This document shows positions 47,888-55,237 of a stretch of DNA of 64,000 nucleotides, piece by piece. The position numbers and the translations under genes are program-made. The notes under the pieces are model-generated. The model was not told the DNA's origin and made no database searches. It was given only the letters and a program-made list of their open reading frames with translations. Each line of letters begins with the position of its first letter. The stretch's first letter is position 1. This stretch comes from Bacteroidota bacterium (GTDB lineage: Bacteria > Bacteroidota > Bacteroidia > Flavobacteriales > Flavobacteriaceae), in contig JAKQHT010000023.1 of assembly GCA_029557895.1 (NCBI GenBank), positions 186,001 through 250,000 of the forward strand. Direction: 5' to 3'.

Positions 47888-48460
47888 CTATTCCTTTATA
47901 AAATTGGAAACCAAGGCATAGGATTCCTCAAGAGCGTGTTCGAGTGTGTCGTTGATAACAATTTTGTCAAATAACGGCGCTGTAGCCAGCTCGGCGGAAG
48001 CCTTGGCGATGCGCATGTTTATCTTGTCGTTATTTTCTGTCTTGCGGTTTTTCAATCGTATTTTCAGCTCATCAATGCTTGGTGGTTTTACAAAAATTGC
48101 CAAGGTCTGTTCCGGAAATTTCCGTTTGATCCGCAATCCGCCCGAAACGTCGATATCAAAGATGACGTGCTTGCCCTTGGCCCAGATGCGTTCCACTTCG
48201 GTTTTGAGCGTCCCATAAAAATTGTCGCGATAGACTTCTTCCCATTCCAGAAATTCGTCATTCTTGATTTTTTTCTTAAAAGCCTCGAAAGTCAAAAAAT
48301 AATAGTCCACCCCGTCGGTCTCATTGCTTCTTTTTTCTCTTGAAGTCGCCGAAATGGAAAATTCCAGATTGAGTTCTTTCTGTTCGAGCAGATGCCGAAC
48401 GATGGTGGTCTTTCCGGAGCCCGACGGCGCAGAAAACACGATGAGTTTACCTTTATTCAT
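47888..48460 (-). CDS. gmk: Guanylate kinase
   Basis: 190 residues from ATG 48460. P-loop APSGSGKTTIVRHLL, GMP-binding SATSREKRSNETDGVDYYFLT and EWEEVYRDNFYGTLKTEVER. It phosphorylates GMP. It is followed by nadD; yicC lies upstream, and gmk downstream of yicC is a widespread order. Confidence 0.96.
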   Translation of the reverse strand: MNKGKLIVFSAPSGSGKTTIVRHLLEQKELNLEFSISATSREKRSNETDGVDYYFLTFEAFKKKIKNDEFLEWEEVYRDNFYGTLKTEVERIWAKGKHVIFDIDVSGGLRIKRKFPEQTLAIFVKPPSIDELKIRLKNRKTENNDKINMRIAKASAELATAPLFDKIVINDTLEHALEESYALVSNFIKE

Positions 48461-48466
48461 TCTTAT

Positions 48467-48535
48467 AAATTTCAAAAAATAACCCCGATGCCCATCGGGA
48501 CAAATCCCAAGTGGTGTTTATGGAATCTGAAATTT
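48467..48535. repeat. Palindromic intergenic repeat, copy 2
   Basis: Between yicC and gmk. Arms AAATTTCA (48467-48474) and TGAAATTT (48528-48535), central palindrome CCCGATGCCCATCGGG (48484-48499), then AATCCCAA and TGGAATCTGAAATT. Word order matches copy 1 at 15317-15384 (CCCCGAT..ATCGGG, AATCCCA, TGGAATnTGAAATT). Confidence 0.6.
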
Positions 48536-48551
48536 GATTTTTTGATTTTTT

Positions 48552-49409
48552 TTATAGTATGTTCAACAATTGTTCTTTTATTTTTTCGAGCTCGTCTTTC
48601 ATCTGTACGACCAGTTTTTGCATGGGCGCATAGTTGCTTTTTGAACCGATGGTATTGATCTCGCGCCCCATTTCCTGACCGATGAACCCCAATTTTTTGC
48701 CATTTGAATCATCCGATTTGAGGGCCTTCAAAAAGTAGTCCAAATGGTTTTTGAGGCGTAGCTTTTCTTCGGTAATGTCAAATTTTTCGATATAGAAAAT
48801 CAACTCTTGCTCAAAGCGGTTTTCGTCCACTTTTTCTTTTAGTTCTGCGACGCTTTTGGCCAAACGTTCCCGCACGCCTTCTATGCGTTCCGGATCCATT
48901 TCTATGACTTTGTCCAACAAGCCGGAAATATTCTGGACACGGTCTATAAATTCGGTTTCGAGAACTTTCCCCTCGTCCAGACGGTACTGATGGATTTTCT
49001 CGAGCGTGTTGGCTATCTCACTGGCAATAAGCGACCATTCGCCTTCATCGATATCATCGCGTTCGGTAGTCACCGCATCGGGGAGCCTGATGGCCATTTT
49101 GAGAAGTTCGGTCTCGTCGCCATCCACCACATCTTTGAGCTGATTGATGTATTGCCGCACGATGGTTTTATTGATCTGGGTAGAGGTGGCCTCACCGGTA
49201 AATTCGGTAAAGAGTGAAAAATCTATCTTGCCACGTTCTAATTTTGAAGCAATTAGTTTCCTGATTTCCAGTTCTTTTTCTCTGTATTGTGAAGGAAACC
49301 TTGCGTTCAGGTCAAGGCTTTTGCTGTTCAGTGATTTGATTTCGATGGATATTTTTTTCGTCGGGAGCTGCAAAACAGATTTTCCGTAGCCTGTCATGGA
49401 CTGTATCAT
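48552..49409 (-). CDS. YicC family protein
   Basis: 285 residues. It begins MIQSMTGYGKS and continues SIEIKSLNSKSLDLNARFPSQYREKELEIRKLIASKLERGKID, the conserved N-terminus of YicC; the C-terminal DUF1732 part has NRFEQELIFYIEKFDITEEKLRLKNHLDYF and GKKLGFIGQEMGREINTIGSKSN. YicC proteins act as RNases or sRNA-decay adaptors. It is upstream of gmk and nadD. Confidence 0.93.
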   Translation of the reverse strand: MIQSMTGYGKSVLQLPTKKISIEIKSLNSKSLDLNARFPSQYREKELEIRKLIASKLERGKIDFSLFTEFTGEATSTQINKTIVRQYINQLKDVVDGDETELLKMAIRLPDAVTTERDDIDEGEWSLIASEIANTLEKIHQYRLDEGKVLETEFIDRVQNISGLLDKVIEMDPERIEGVRERLAKSVAELKEKVDENRFEQELIFYIEKFDITEEKLRLKNHLDYFLKALKSDDSNGKKLGFIGQEMGREINTIGSKSNYAPMQKLVVQMKDELEKIKEQLLNIL

Positions 49410-49528
49410 GGACGTTTTTTAAAAAGTTGAACAAAGGTAATGAAAATGATTGTTTTTAAACGGTCGATACCATGTACAAATACATTCAAAGTTTTAAAAA
49501 CTGTTTAAATTTGCAAAAATTGTTAAAT

Positions 49529-50005
49529 ATGTACCTAAAGGATTTTGAAATCAGGTGGAGTGATGTGGATGCCAATCGGCACTTGGCCAATTCGGCCTAT
49601 ATCAATTTTATGAGCCATACACGTGTGGCATTTTTTGATGAGCATAACTTTTCGCTCGCTAACCTTGCCAAGTATGACATCAGCCCTGTGATTTTTTATG
49701 AACATGTGTTTTACTTCAAAGAAGCTTTTTTGGGAATGCCCATTCGTGTAGGTCTGGAAATCAAAGGGTTTAGTGAAGACGGCATGTTCTTTCAAATAGA
49801 ACATAATTTTTATGACCAAAAGGGCAACAATCTGGCCAATTGTGAGCTGTTGGGCGCATGGATAAATCTGAAAACCCGTTCTCTGACCCCAATACCCGAA
49901 CATTTACTGAAAGAGCTCAACAATTTCCCTAAATCAAAGGATTATAAACTGTTGACAAAAGAAGATACCCGAAAATTTGGTAAAAGACCGATCAATCTTT
50001 ATTGA
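49529..50005 (+). CDS. Acyl-CoA thioesterase, 4HBT hotdog family
   Basis: 158 residues from ATG 49529. FEIRWSDVDANRHLANSAYINFMSHTRVAFF contains the catalytic aspartate region of the 4HBT family. A likely -7 box TAAATTTG at 49506-49513 supports this start over the upstream one. It acts on acyl-CoA in the cytosol; specificity unknown. Its 3' end overlaps the converging ArsC-like gene by 7 nt. Confidence 0.85.
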   Translation: MYLKDFEIRWSDVDANRHLANSAYINFMSHTRVAFFDEHNFSLANLAKYDISPVIFYEHVFYFKEAFLGMPIRVGLEIKGFSEDGMFFQIEHNFYDQKGNNLANCELLGAWINLKTRSLTPIPEHLLKELNNFPKSKDYKLLTKEDTRKFGKRPINLY

Positions 50006-50364
50006 GCAACGCTGTCCTTGATGGCTTTTTCTGCCGCTTCAACAACTTTAGCGCTGTTTCCGACAAATATATGATTGTCAACTACTATTACCGGACGGTT
50101 TAAAAAAGTATAATGCTCAAGTATGTAGTGTTTGTAGTCTTCTTCGGTAAGGTTTAGATCCTTTAATCCCATTTCTTTGTAAAGCTTGGCACGCTTGCTG
50201 AACAGTGCTTTGTAACTGCCTGACAATCGGTGCAGTTCTTCAAGTTGATTTACGGTTATTGTTTTTTCTTTGATGTCCTGTAAAACAAAATCAGGGGGCA
50301 AGTTCAACGATTTGATGATTTTTATGCAGGTATTGCATGTTTTTAGGAAATAAACTTTTTTCAT
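49999..50364 (-). CDS. ArsC/Spx-like thioredoxin-fold protein
   Basis: 121 residues from ATG 50364. FLKTCNTCIKIIKSLNLP carries a CxxC at the first-strand position of the ArsC/Spx fold; later TFLNRPVIVVDNHIFVG is the cis-proline region. Named ArsC family members reduce arsenate with glutathione, but this small group has no R triad I can see, so a redox role is safer. It follows the DUF3298 gene by 11 nt. Confidence 0.8.
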   Translation of the reverse strand: MKKVYFLKTCNTCIKIIKSLNLPPDFVLQDIKEKTITVNQLEELHRLSGSYKALFSKRAKLYKEMGLKDLNLTEEDYKHYILEHYTFLNRPVIVVDNHIFVGNSAKVVEAAEKAIKDSVAQ

Positions 50365-50375
50365 GCCTCGGTTGT

Positions 50376-51122
50376 TCAATAGATTTTAAGGTATTGTTGG
50401 GCTTGTTCAAGCGGAATGCTAAATTCTGTTACACCTTGGGCATAAGAAGCAATTTCGTAAACGTTGTAGAGCAAAATGAGCCCCTCTGGGCCAAAGCCTA
50501 TGGTTTCGGGCAATTGGAAACCCTCACCATAAAAAGGGTCTTCAATTGTGTCATCTGACAATGATTTTGTGGCCTTTTCAAAAAATGGCCGTACAAAACC
50601 CTTAAAGGCTTCCATATCGGATATTAAGTCCTCTTGTTCCAAAATTGTCCCTGTTTTTTTGTCAAAGTTTAAAAAAGCTACCCTGCTGTTGCCGTGAGCG
50701 CCACCGGTATCTATGTATGAATTGACGGAAATACTGACAATATTTTCAGACTCGTAAGTTACCTCACTCTCTATAAGTACCTCCCACTGTTCCGTGCTAT
50801 CGGAATAATCGTCAATAAAAGATCTATAATCTTGGTCAAACGTCTTTATGGCATCTTCCAACGCGAGCTTTTTATTGGGTTTCTCGCTCATATTGATTTC
50901 ATTGGCCATGTAATTTTCAACCGCAGCATTTATTTTTTTTGCTACGGTTTTGTTGCCTTCTGCTCTTGGGTAATTGATATCGATAAGTGCATTGGTTTTG
51001 CTTTCTATGCCTTGATCATTGAACGTTAAAGGCGTCGGGTCGTTTTTGCAGGCAATGAGTGTTAAGGTAGCAATGATGAGTGGGACAATTTTTTTCAAAG
51101 CAATGGTGTTTTTGTTAAACAT
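50376..51122 (-). CDS. DUF4163/DUF3298 (RsiV-like) lipoprotein
   Basis: 248 residues. Lipoprotein signal (LKKIVPLIIATLTLIAC). The N-terminal half matches DUF4163 (IDINYPRAEGNKTVAKKINAAVENYM) and the C-terminal half DUF3298 (SYIDTGGAHGNSRVAFLNFDKKTGTIL, PETIGFGPEGLILLYNVYEIASYAQG). RsiV-type proteins bind lysozyme in Firmicutes; in Bacteroidota they are of unknown function. Divergent from the transsulfuration gene. Confidence 0.85.
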   Translation of the reverse strand: MFNKNTIALKKIVPLIIATLTLIACKNDPTPLTFNDQGIESKTNALIDINYPRAEGNKTVAKKINAAVENYMANEINMSEKPNKKLALEDAIKTFDQDYRSFIDDYSDSTEQWEVLIESEVTYESENIVSISVNSYIDTGGAHGNSRVAFLNFDKKTGTILEQEDLISDMEAFKGFVRPFFEKATKSLSDDTIEDPFYGEGFQLPETIGFGPEGLILLYNVYEIASYAQGVTEFSIPLEQAQQYLKIY

Positions 51123-51144
51123 AAGATTTTATTGGGATGCAACC

Positions 51145-51176
51145 TTTTGTGGCATTAAAATTAAAGTATAAATTTG
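51145..51176 (+). promoter_or_regulatory. Promoter of the transsulfuration gene
   Basis: TTTTG ending at 51149, a 19-nt spacer and TAAATTTG at 51169-51176. The predicted start of transcription (about 51180) coincides with the first base of the pseudoknot candidate at 51180-51241. Confidence 0.65.
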
Positions 51177-51179
51177 TTG

Positions 51180-51241
51180 GCTGACAGTGATAAGCACATA
51201 AATTTCGTCAGCAAAAGTAATCGGATTTTTGCAGCTTATCA
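51180..51241 (+). promoter_or_regulatory. Candidate H-type pseudoknot in the mRNA leader
   Basis: Two interleaved complementary pairs are seen: GCTGAC (51180-51185) with GTCAGC (51207-51212), and TGATAAGC (51188-51195) with GCTTATCA (51234-51241). They cross, so together they make an H-type pseudoknot with A-rich loops of 11 and 21 nt, 25 nt before the ATG. Compact 5' pseudoknots control sulfur genes in SAM-II riboswitches, but the loops here do not fit that consensus as I know it. Confidence 0.45.
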
Positions 51242-51266
51242 GATAATATGAAAAATATTTTTTTAT

Positions 51267-52406
51267 ATGAAATTCAACACAAAAACGATACATGGTGGCC
51301 AATCGCACGACAAGGCTTATGGAGCGGTCATGCCACCCATTTACCAGACTTCTACCTATGCACAGTCCACCCCGGGCGGGCACAAAGGTTATGAATATTC
51401 CCGTACGCACAACCCTACACGCCACGCGTTGGAAAATGCATTTGCAAGCATTGAGAACGGTTCGTATGGATTGGCCTTTGCTTCGGGTCTGGCGGCCATT
51501 GATGCGGTCATCAAGTTGTTGCAGCCGGGCGATGAAGTGATTTCTACCAATGACCTTTATGGTGGCACTTATAGGTTGTTTACCAAAATATTTGAAGGGT
51601 TTGGCGTCAAGTTTCATTTCATCGGGATGGAAAACGCCGATAACATCGACCGTTACGTGAACCAAAACACCAAACTGATATGGGTAGAAACGCCCACCAA
51701 CCCCATGATGAACATCATCGACATAAAGGCCGTGTCACGTGTTGCAAAAAAACACAACTTGTTACTTGCGGTGGACAATACCTTTGCAACGCCCTATTTG
51801 CAACGCCCTATCGATTTGGGAGCCGATATCGTTATGCACTCGGCAACCAAATACCTTGGCGGCCACAGTGACGTTGTTATGGGCGCATTGGTTGTAAACG
51901 ACAAGAGTTTGGCAGAACGCTTGTATTTTATACAAAATGCGAGCGGCGCCGTCTGTGGGCCGCAAGACAGTTTTTTGGTGTTGAGAGGTATCAAAACCCT
52001 GCACGTAAGGATGCAACGCCATTGTGAAAACGGTAAGGTCATTGCCAATTGGCTGTCCAAGCACCCAAAAATAGAAAAAGTGTATTGGCCCGGTTTTGAG
52101 GACCACCCCAATCATGCTGTTGCCAAAGCACAAATGGCAGATTTTGGAGGTATGTTGTCGTTTACCACAAAGGGAAACAATTATGCAGAAGCCATCAAAA
52201 TTGTTGAGAGGCTCAAAATCTTTACCTTGGCAGAATCACTTGGCGGTGTCGAATCATTGGCGGGACATCCGGCCAGTATGACCCACGCAAGTATTCCTAA
52301 AGAAGAGCGCGAAAAAACCGGAGTTGTAGATTCGTTGATACGTTTGAGTGTGGGAATTGAAGATGTTGACGATCTTATAGAAGACCTGAGCCAAGCCATT
52401 GAATAA
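51267..52406 (+). CDS. PLP-dependent transsulfuration enzyme (cystathionine gamma-synthase/lyase)
   Basis: 379 residues. PLP-binding motifs YQTSTYAQ, RTHNPTRHALENAFASIENG, ETPTNPMMNIIDI, DNTFATPYLQRPIDLGADIV and the Schiff-base lysine in HSATKYLGGHSDV. Cystathionine gamma-synthase and gamma-lyase are too similar to separate here. Either way it works in methionine/cysteine interconversion. It has its own promoter and an unusual, possibly structured 85-nt leader, and is followed by the MITE-like element at 52419. Confidence 0.92.
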   Translation: MKFNTKTIHGGQSHDKAYGAVMPPIYQTSTYAQSTPGGHKGYEYSRTHNPTRHALENAFASIENGSYGLAFASGLAAIDAVIKLLQPGDEVISTNDLYGGTYRLFTKIFEGFGVKFHFIGMENADNIDRYVNQNTKLIWVETPTNPMMNIIDIKAVSRVAKKHNLLLAVDNTFATPYLQRPIDLGADIVMHSATKYLGGHSDVVMGALVVNDKSLAERLYFIQNASGAVCGPQDSFLVLRGIKTLHVRMQRHCENGKVIANWLSKHPKIEKVYWPGFEDHPNHAVAKAQMADFGGMLSFTTKGNNYAEAIKIVERLKIFTLAESLGGVESLAGHPASMTHASIPKEEREKTGVVDSLIRLSVGIEDVDDLIEDLSQAIE

Positions 52407-52418
52407 ATGGCTTATAAA

Positions 52419-52566
52419 AAAAAGACTGCCTCAAAACGTTACAATTTGTCAATCTGTACCGAATAGTTATCGGGATCAGAATCTTATAATATTGCTCGTT
52501 AGCATCTTATAAGAAGTTGAAACAAGGTTAACTTGACAAATGGCTGTGTTTTGGGACAGTCCTTTT
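52419..52566. repeat. MITE-like element with 34-bp terminal inverted repeats
   Basis: 148 bp starting 13 nt after the transsulfuration gene stop. The 34-nt ends (52419-52452 and 52533-52566) match as inverted repeats at 26 of 34 positions, with GACTG, CAAAAC and TTTGTCAA conserved. The interior holds CCGAATAGTTATCGGG and the hairpin-forming CTTATAAGAAGTT..AACTT. A diverged copy lies at 16768-16910. Outer ends followed by TTTT could terminate transcription. Confidence 0.75.
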
Positions 52567-52573
52567 AAATTTT

Positions 52574-52597
52574 AATCGCGACAACTGGCGATTTTTT
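52574..52597. terminator. Terminator between the transsulfuration and HMA genes
   Basis: AATCGC/GCGATT stem (52574-52579 and 52588-52593) followed by TTTT on the plus strand; A-rich on the left for the other direction. Confidence 0.6.
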
Positions 52598-52985
52598 ATT
52601 CGGCCAAAGAAAAATTATCTACGGTTTTCATGTCTTTCACAGAATAGTCGTCGCCCACTTTTTTGACGGTTTCGGCAAGACTGCTTGTGGTAACCTTGGC
52701 ATCATCGTATTCTACCATGGCCAATTTTTTGCCAAAATCGACTTTTGCGGATTTTACACCATCCATATTGGCCAATTTTTTTTCAATGGTTTTGGCACAG
52801 CCCATAGCACATGTCATCCCTTCGATGCCAAACTCTGCCTTTGCGTAGTGCGCATTTGGGTCGAGTTTTTTTGCTTCGGCGCTCGTTTCTGTGTCAACGG
52901 TTTTTACTTCGGGAGCGGTTTCGTTTTTGCAGCCAAATGCCAAAGTTACAAAGGCAATTATTGACATATATTTTAAAGTCTTCAT
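52596..52985 (-). CDS. Heavy-metal-associated (HMA) domain lipoprotein
   Basis: 129 residues. Lipoprotein signal MKTLKYMSIIAFVTLAFGC. After a T/E-rich linker, an HMA ferredoxin-like domain (about 48-115): AKAEFGIEGMTCAMGCAKTIEKKLANMDGVKSAKVDFGKKLAMVEYD. The metal site reads TCAMGCA, i.e. CxxxC instead of the usual CxxC, a variant I associate with Bacteroidota exported HMA proteins. Likely a periplasmic copper or related metal carrier. Confidence 0.88.
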   Translation of the reverse strand: MKTLKYMSIIAFVTLAFGCKNETAPEVKTVDTETSAEAKKLDPNAHYAKAEFGIEGMTCAMGCAKTIEKKLANMDGVKSAKVDFGKKLAMVEYDDAKVTTSSLAETVKKVGDDYSVKDMKTVDNFSLAE

Positions 52986-53093
52986 ACAATGTTATTTAAA
53001 TTGTAGGTCAAAACTAACAAATTATTGCTTTTGCCATATGTTAATTAACGCTTTTTTAGATTTTAAACGTGTTGAAATGGGTTCTTGGCACAA

Positions 53094-53129
53094 AATGCAA
53101 AAACCCCAAAACAAGTGTCTTGGGGTTTT
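53094..53129 (-). terminator. Terminator of the M16 operon
   Basis: AAAACCCCAA/TTGGGGTTTT (53100-53109 and 53120-53129) with a 10-nt loop and a T-rich stretch downstream on the minus strand. Confidence 0.8.
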
Positions 53130-53147
53130 GGCAAATGGTCGTTTTTG

Positions 53148-55232
53148 TTATTTAAAATCTGAATCGCTAACGTTTTTGTTGATATTTATCTCTTTGATTG
53201 TAAGGGTAATGGTTTGCGGCCCGGACTTTACGGTTTCGTTGTAAGGCAATTGTAATGCGCCGGCAGATGCATAGCCATCAAAATCGATTACCGAAGTAAT
53301 GGTTTGGCCTTGCATCTCTGTTGTGGATTCCACGCGAATCAAGTAGCCAGATTGGGCATCATAATACCTAAAGCTGTCATTGCCGCCTTTTTTCACTTTG
53401 ATTTTGTAAGCATCTTTGCCATCGACATTGGTCAATGCTTCGAGGCTCAATGCAGAAGGCTCGTAATGAAGTTCCGGAAAGATGACATGTTCGGATTTTT
53501 TATCGGCTATCTCGTCTTCTTTTAGATCGATTTTCATGCCTTGTTGTTCCATATATCCGGCTGTTCCATCAAATTTTTGCTTCATGATAACCCCCATGCC
53601 TTCAGCAGACATTTCCATAGATTCCTTGTTGGGTGCCATATGCCTTATATCGGCTTTGAGCGGGAGTGGTAAGCCCTCAATGGTCACGTCGGCAAGATAT
53701 TGCACAGAATTAACGGTTATTGCTTGGTCTTTTCCTCCAATGGCGGTCAGGTATTTGTCCACTACCGATTGAGCGGTGACCCCTTCGGGGATCGGTCTGG
53801 AAAACACAGGTTTTTCCACCGGATTGGCATAAGTATCAAAATAAAATATCGGGATGTTGGTTTTTTCAAGGTTTTCGATCACGTCACTGCCTTTGCCGAC
53901 TACAATGATGCGGGCGTTTTCGTTTTTGAAATACTTGTTGGCCACGCGCTGTACATCTTTTGCTGTTACGGCATTGATTTTTTGCAGGTAGGTTTCATAA
54001 AAATTTTTTGGGAGGCCGTTGAGTTTTATGTTGAGGGCGTACCTTGCTATGGTTTGCGGGTTTTCGAGTGCAAGTACAAAGTCGCCTACATATTTTGATT
54101 TGGCGTTTTTGAGAGCCTCGTCGCTTACGGGTTCGGTTTTTATCCTATTGATTTCTTTAAGGATGTTGACCACGGTACTGTCCGTTACCATGTTCCTGAC
54201 GGCAGTCGAAGCAGAAAACTGCCCAATGTACTTATCGGCATCTATGTTTGAACGTGCGCCATAGGTATAGCCGTGTTCTTCCCGGAGGTTCATGTTGAGG
54301 TAGCTGTTGAAACCGCCACCGAGGATCTTGTTGGCGATCAAAACGGCGTGGTAATCGGGATTGGTCATTTTGAGCTCAACGTTGTGCGTAAGATTAACAT
54401 CGGACTGGACGGCATTTGGCATGTCCACAAAATTGATTTGTGTCATGTTCACATTGGGTATTGGAGCCGGTACCGTGTAGTCAACGGCGATAGATCTTTT
54501 CCAAGGCCCAAAATATTTTTCGACCTGTTTTTTCATTTCGTTAACCGAGACGTCGCCCACTATTACCAAATAAGCATTGTCGGGATTGAACCGTTTCTGG
54601 TAGTAAGCATATACATCGCCGTAAGTAATGTTATTTACGGTCTCTTCGGTCATAAATTCACCATAAGGGTGGTGCGTGCCATAGGTGAGTGCGTTGCCAA
54701 CGCGTTGTGCCACAGCATCCACGCTCTTTGCACTTGATTTTATGCCATCGAGCAACCTGTCTCTTTGTTTTTGAAATTCTTCTTCTACCAGCAATGGGTT
54801 TATAGTGGCATCGGCCATAAGCTCCATAATGCGCTCGGCATATTTTGAAAGTGACCTTCCGTATCCTCCCGAAGACGAGAAAGAAATGCTGGCTCCCAAG
54901 AAGTCCACTTCCTCGTTGAAATCGTCTTTAGGTACGGACGTTGTACCATTTCCAAGCATGGCGGCCAATATTTCGGAGATTCCCGCAATTTTTCCATCCA
55001 CGGTGGGTTTGTTGTCTATGTTGAGCGTGTATGATACCCTTGGTAGTTTGTGGTTTTCCACAACCATTACTTTTAGGCCGTTACCCAAGGTAAACTCTTT
55101 GGGCGCCTGTAGGTCGATTTTAGGTGATGGTCCCGGTTTGGGTTGTACGGAGCGGTTAATTTGCGCATTTACGCCAAATGCCACGAAGCACACCAAAATT
55201 AGGGTAGATATATATGTTTTCATCTGTTTCAT
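53148..55232 (-). CDS. M16 family protein without zinc motif, plus C-terminal LolA-like domain
   Basis: 694 residues. Signal peptide (MKTYISTLILVCFVAFGVNA, starting at residue 1 or 4). Two M16 halves (about 40-260 and 275-450) lack HxxEH: the position reads GISEILAAML, so this is the inactive partner of heterodimeric M16B proteases. Residues about 490-690 form a curved beta-sheet domain like outer-membrane lipoprotein sorting proteins (VVDKYLTAIGGKDQAITVNSVQYLADVTIEG..). Six nt separate it from the upstream active M16 gene. Confidence 0.88.
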   Translation of the reverse strand: MKQMKTYISTLILVCFVAFGVNAQINRSVQPKPGPSPKIDLQAPKEFTLGNGLKVMVVENHKLPRVSYTLNIDNKPTVDGKIAGISEILAAMLGNGTTSVPKDDFNEEVDFLGASISFSSSGGYGRSLSKYAERIMELMADATINPLLVEEEFQKQRDRLLDGIKSSAKSVDAVAQRVGNALTYGTHHPYGEFMTEETVNNITYGDVYAYYQKRFNPDNAYLVIVGDVSVNEMKKQVEKYFGPWKRSIAVDYTVPAPIPNVNMTQINFVDMPNAVQSDVNLTHNVELKMTNPDYHAVLIANKILGGGFNSYLNMNLREEHGYTYGARSNIDADKYIGQFSASTAVRNMVTDSTVVNILKEINRIKTEPVSDEALKNAKSKYVGDFVLALENPQTIARYALNIKLNGLPKNFYETYLQKINAVTAKDVQRVANKYFKNENARIIVVGKGSDVIENLEKTNIPIFYFDTYANPVEKPVFSRPIPEGVTAQSVVDKYLTAIGGKDQAITVNSVQYLADVTIEGLPLPLKADIRHMAPNKESMEMSAEGMGVIMKQKFDGTAGYMEQQGMKIDLKEDEIADKKSEHVIFPELHYEPSALSLEALTNVDGKDAYKIKVKKGGNDSFRYYDAQSGYLIRVESTTEMQGQTITSVIDFDGYASAGALQLPYNETVKSGPQTITLTIKEININKNVSDSDFK

Positions 55233-55237
55233 TTTAA

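Noticed and set aside
51180..51241. Direct assignment of a SAM-II riboswitch
   Set aside because: The topology fits but loop lengths and conserved core bases do not match the consensus I remember; kept only as a pseudoknot candidate.
51129..51665. Long minus-strand open frame (178 codons) under the transsulfuration gene start
   Set aside because: It is antisense to strongly conserved PLP-enzyme codons, has no domain, and covers the promoter and leader.
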